Translations under genes and position numbers: made by a program
Shown here: positions 22,933 to 24,437 of the stretch, piece after piece
Layout of the letters: every line of letters starts with the position of its first letter
Position numbering within the stretch: position 1 is the stretch's first letter
The notes under the pieces: generated by a model
The model's database searches: none
Seen by the model: the letters and a program-made list of their open reading frames with translations, nothing else
What the model was told of the DNA's origin: nothing
Assembly: GCA_964412845.1 (NCBI GenBank)
Contig: CAYPQM010000105.1
Location: 1-24,437, forward strand
Direction of reading: 5' to 3'
DNA length: 24,437 bases
From: JAWWPY01 sp964412845
Lineage (GTDB): Bacteria > Actinomycetota > Actinomycetes > Streptosporangiales > Streptosporangiaceae

Positions 22933-24437
22933 TTAACTACCGGTCAACTGGGCCGTACCGCCCTTCAGTGGATGCCCGACCGGCGTCCAGGTCAGATAGA
23001 TTCCGTTCGAGCCGGACAAGGTCAGGGTCAGCCGGGCCGCGTGCACACACCCGGTGGCCACGGCCGAGGTCGTCCGGGCCACCGCGTCCATGCTGGTGGT
23101 TGCGGTGGCCGCCAGGATCAGGGTTCCCGAGCAGCCGAGATCCGGCGCGTCGTAGCTGCCAACCCGGCCGCTCGCCGGAATGACCAGCTCGATCGTCCAA
23201 CTGGTCACCGTCCACGCGGGCTGGCTCATGGTGCCGGTCCAGGTCCCGGCGAAGGCCGCTTGGCCGCCGGACGACGACGCCGTGGACGGGCTGGTCACCG
23301 GTGGCGCTGTGCTGGGAGGGACCGCCGGACCCGGCCGTGGCCCGGCGGCCGGGCTCGACGGCAGGGGGTCCCCTGACAGCGGCGACGCGAGAGGTGGCCC
23401 CGAGCGGGTGCCGGTCGGCCGCCCGCTCGGGCGAACACGGGGTCGGTGTCCGGGCGTCGCGAAACTGTGCGGGGCGGCCAGCGTACGGCCGTGCCCGGTG
23501 CCCGGGCGGACAGCGCTCGGCAGGAGGGCGACACCGGCCGCGGCCGCGGCCGCGAGCAGGACTGCCGCGGACCCGATGATCGCGGTCCTCCGCAGTACCT
23601 TCGACCGGCCCTCCGGGGGTCCGTCAGCACTGGATCCGGCACCAGGCGGCCCAGGCAGGCCGGCCGCGACCAGGGCCTCTTGTCCTCCGGCTGGGTACCC
23701 GCCGGCCGGCGGGCCGCCGTCGCCAAGCGCACCCGGGACCGGCGGCATAGCCGACGCCAGGCGGCCACGCCAGGGCGGATCATCTGGTCGCGGCACCCCG
23801 GTCAGCAGGGCGCCCGCAGCGGACCTCTCCAGCGGACCGCGCACCTCGCCGGAGAAAGTCTCCTCCTCCGGAACGCTCGCACCGGTGTGACCGATTTCGC
23901 CGGGCGGGAAGGTCCATTCCCCGTCCGGCACAGCGCTTCCTGAGCCCTGACTGAGCGCGGCGTCGGACAGAGCCGCCGGCAGCCACGATCTTCCGAACGC
24001 CAGCGAACCGCCGGCCATCCGGGCCCGGACGCCGTCGATGATCTCGGCGGGCTGCGGCCGCTGCGCCGGGTCCTTGGCCAGGCAGTGCTCGATCAGCGGA
24101 CGGAGGTCGGGTGGGCAGTCAGCCAGGTCCGGCGGCTCGTTGAGCACCCGGTACAGCACGGGGACCACGCCGTCCGAGCCGAAGGGGGGGCGCCCGGCGA
24201 CCGCGTAAGCGGCCAGCGAGCCCAGCGCGAACACGTCGACCGTGGGCGTCGTCGGCTGGCCACGGGCCTGTTCCGGAGCCATGAACGGAGGGGAGCCGAC
24301 CCGGATGCCGCTGCGGGTCAGCGCAGGGGCGGCGGCGGCCCAGGCGATCCCGAAGTCGATGACCCGCGGGCCGTCCGCGGCGAGGATCACATTGGACGGC
24401 TTGAGGTCGCGGTGCACGATGCCGGCCGCGTGGATCG
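22933..24437 (-). CDS. Membrane Ser/Thr protein kinase with non-PASTA outside domain, 5' part missing
   Basis: About 501 residues are visible and the frame is open to the window edge; the ATP-binding N-lobe lies outside. The visible kinase part carries IVHRDLKPSN, VIDFGIAWA, the APE loop GSPPFMAPEQARG and VDVFALGSLAAYAVAGRPPFG, all consistent with an active Hanks kinase. The activation loop lacks the TQT pair of PknB. A long disordered Pro/Gly/Ser segment follows, then one membrane helix (RRTAIIGSAAVLLAAAAAAG) and a Pro/Ser-rich spacer. The outside beta-rich domain of about 110 residues (starting FAGTWTGTMSQPAWTVTSW) holds two Cys (LGCSG and TGCVH) that could pair. No PASTA repeats, so its ligand differs from that of PknB. 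It lies upstream of the GT2 gene on the same strand, with 193 bp between, suggesting separate transcription. Confidence 0.93.
   Translation of the reverse strand, partial: IHAAGIVHRDLKPSNVILAADGPRVIDFGIAWAAAAPALTRSGIRVGSPPFMAPEQARGQPTTPTVDVFALGSLAAYAVAGRPPFGSDGVVPVLYRVLNEPPDLADCPPDLRPLIEHCLAKDPAQRPQPAEIIDGVRARMAGGSLAFGRSWLPAALSDAALSQGSGSAVPDGEWTFPPGEIGHTGASVPEEETFSGEVRGPLERSAAGALLTGVPRPDDPPWRGRLASAMPPVPGALGDGGPPAGGYPAGGQEALVAAGLPGPPGAGSSADGPPEGRSKVLRRTAIIGSAAVLLAAAAAAGVALLPSAVRPGTGHGRTLAAPHSFATPGHRPRVRPSGRPTGTRSGPPLASPLSGDPLPSSPAAGPRPGPAVPPSTAPPVTSPSTASSSGGQAAFAGTWTGTMSQPAWTVTSWTIELVIPASGRVGSYDAPDLGCSGTLILAATATTSMDAVARTTSAVATGCVHAARLTLTLSGSNGIYLTWTPVGHPLKGGTAQLTGS

Overview
The window is high-GC DNA with actinobacterial gene content. 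It carries the syntenic block fhaA-fhaB-pstP-rodA-pbpA-pknB-crgA, which governs growth, division and peptidoglycan synthesis. It also has a mycobacterial-type ATP-dependent ligase (LigB), a PPOX/F420-type flavin reductase, a CGNR regulator and the DUF6230/DUF6114 pair known from Streptomyces. The best guess is a filamentous actinomycete of the Streptomyces/Streptosporangiales kind; genus cannot be called from this sequence. A single PASTA kinase follows pbpA, with no pknA.

Layout. 1-354: 5' part of an Fpg/Nei-type DNA glycosylase gene, minus strand, running off the left edge. 744-1262: universal stress protein, preceded by a perfect 32-bp palindrome. 1318-1462: probable frameshifted remnant of a GntR/FadR-type regulator, in a long gene-poor stretch. 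1841-1926: tRNA-Leu(CAG), minus strand, divergent from fhaA. 2012-9592: the growth/division operon, with ATGA or GTGA overlaps at most junctions. A 39-codon ORF (7693-7812) fills the pbpA-pknB gap exactly and is the most interesting unannotated candidate. 9742-9987: crgA. 10035-11489: rhomboid protease and cyclophilin ppiA (minus). 11659-12213: Ala/Lys-rich membrane-anchored coiled-coil protein. 12303-14275: DUF6230-DUF6114 secreted/membrane pair (minus). 14551-21239: mostly single-gene units (ligase, Nudix, two alpha/beta hydrolases, small secreted protein, pentapeptide repeat protein, CGNR regulator, PPOX reductase). 21314-22739: processive GT2 glycosyltransferase and a small membrane protein. 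22933-24437: second membrane Ser/Thr kinase, cut by the right edge.

How the parts fit. PknB senses cell-wall fragments through PASTA domains. PstP reverses its phosphorylations and the FHA proteins bind phospho-threonine. RodA and PbpA form a SEDS/bPBP peptidoglycan synthase pair, and CrgA tunes the divisome. In the 14.5-21.3 kb stretch, several starts lie exactly six bases after a TAnnnT-like hexamer. This suggests leaderless mRNAs, and it was used to choose some start codons.

All functional calls come from motifs and remembered family knowledge. No database search was run.
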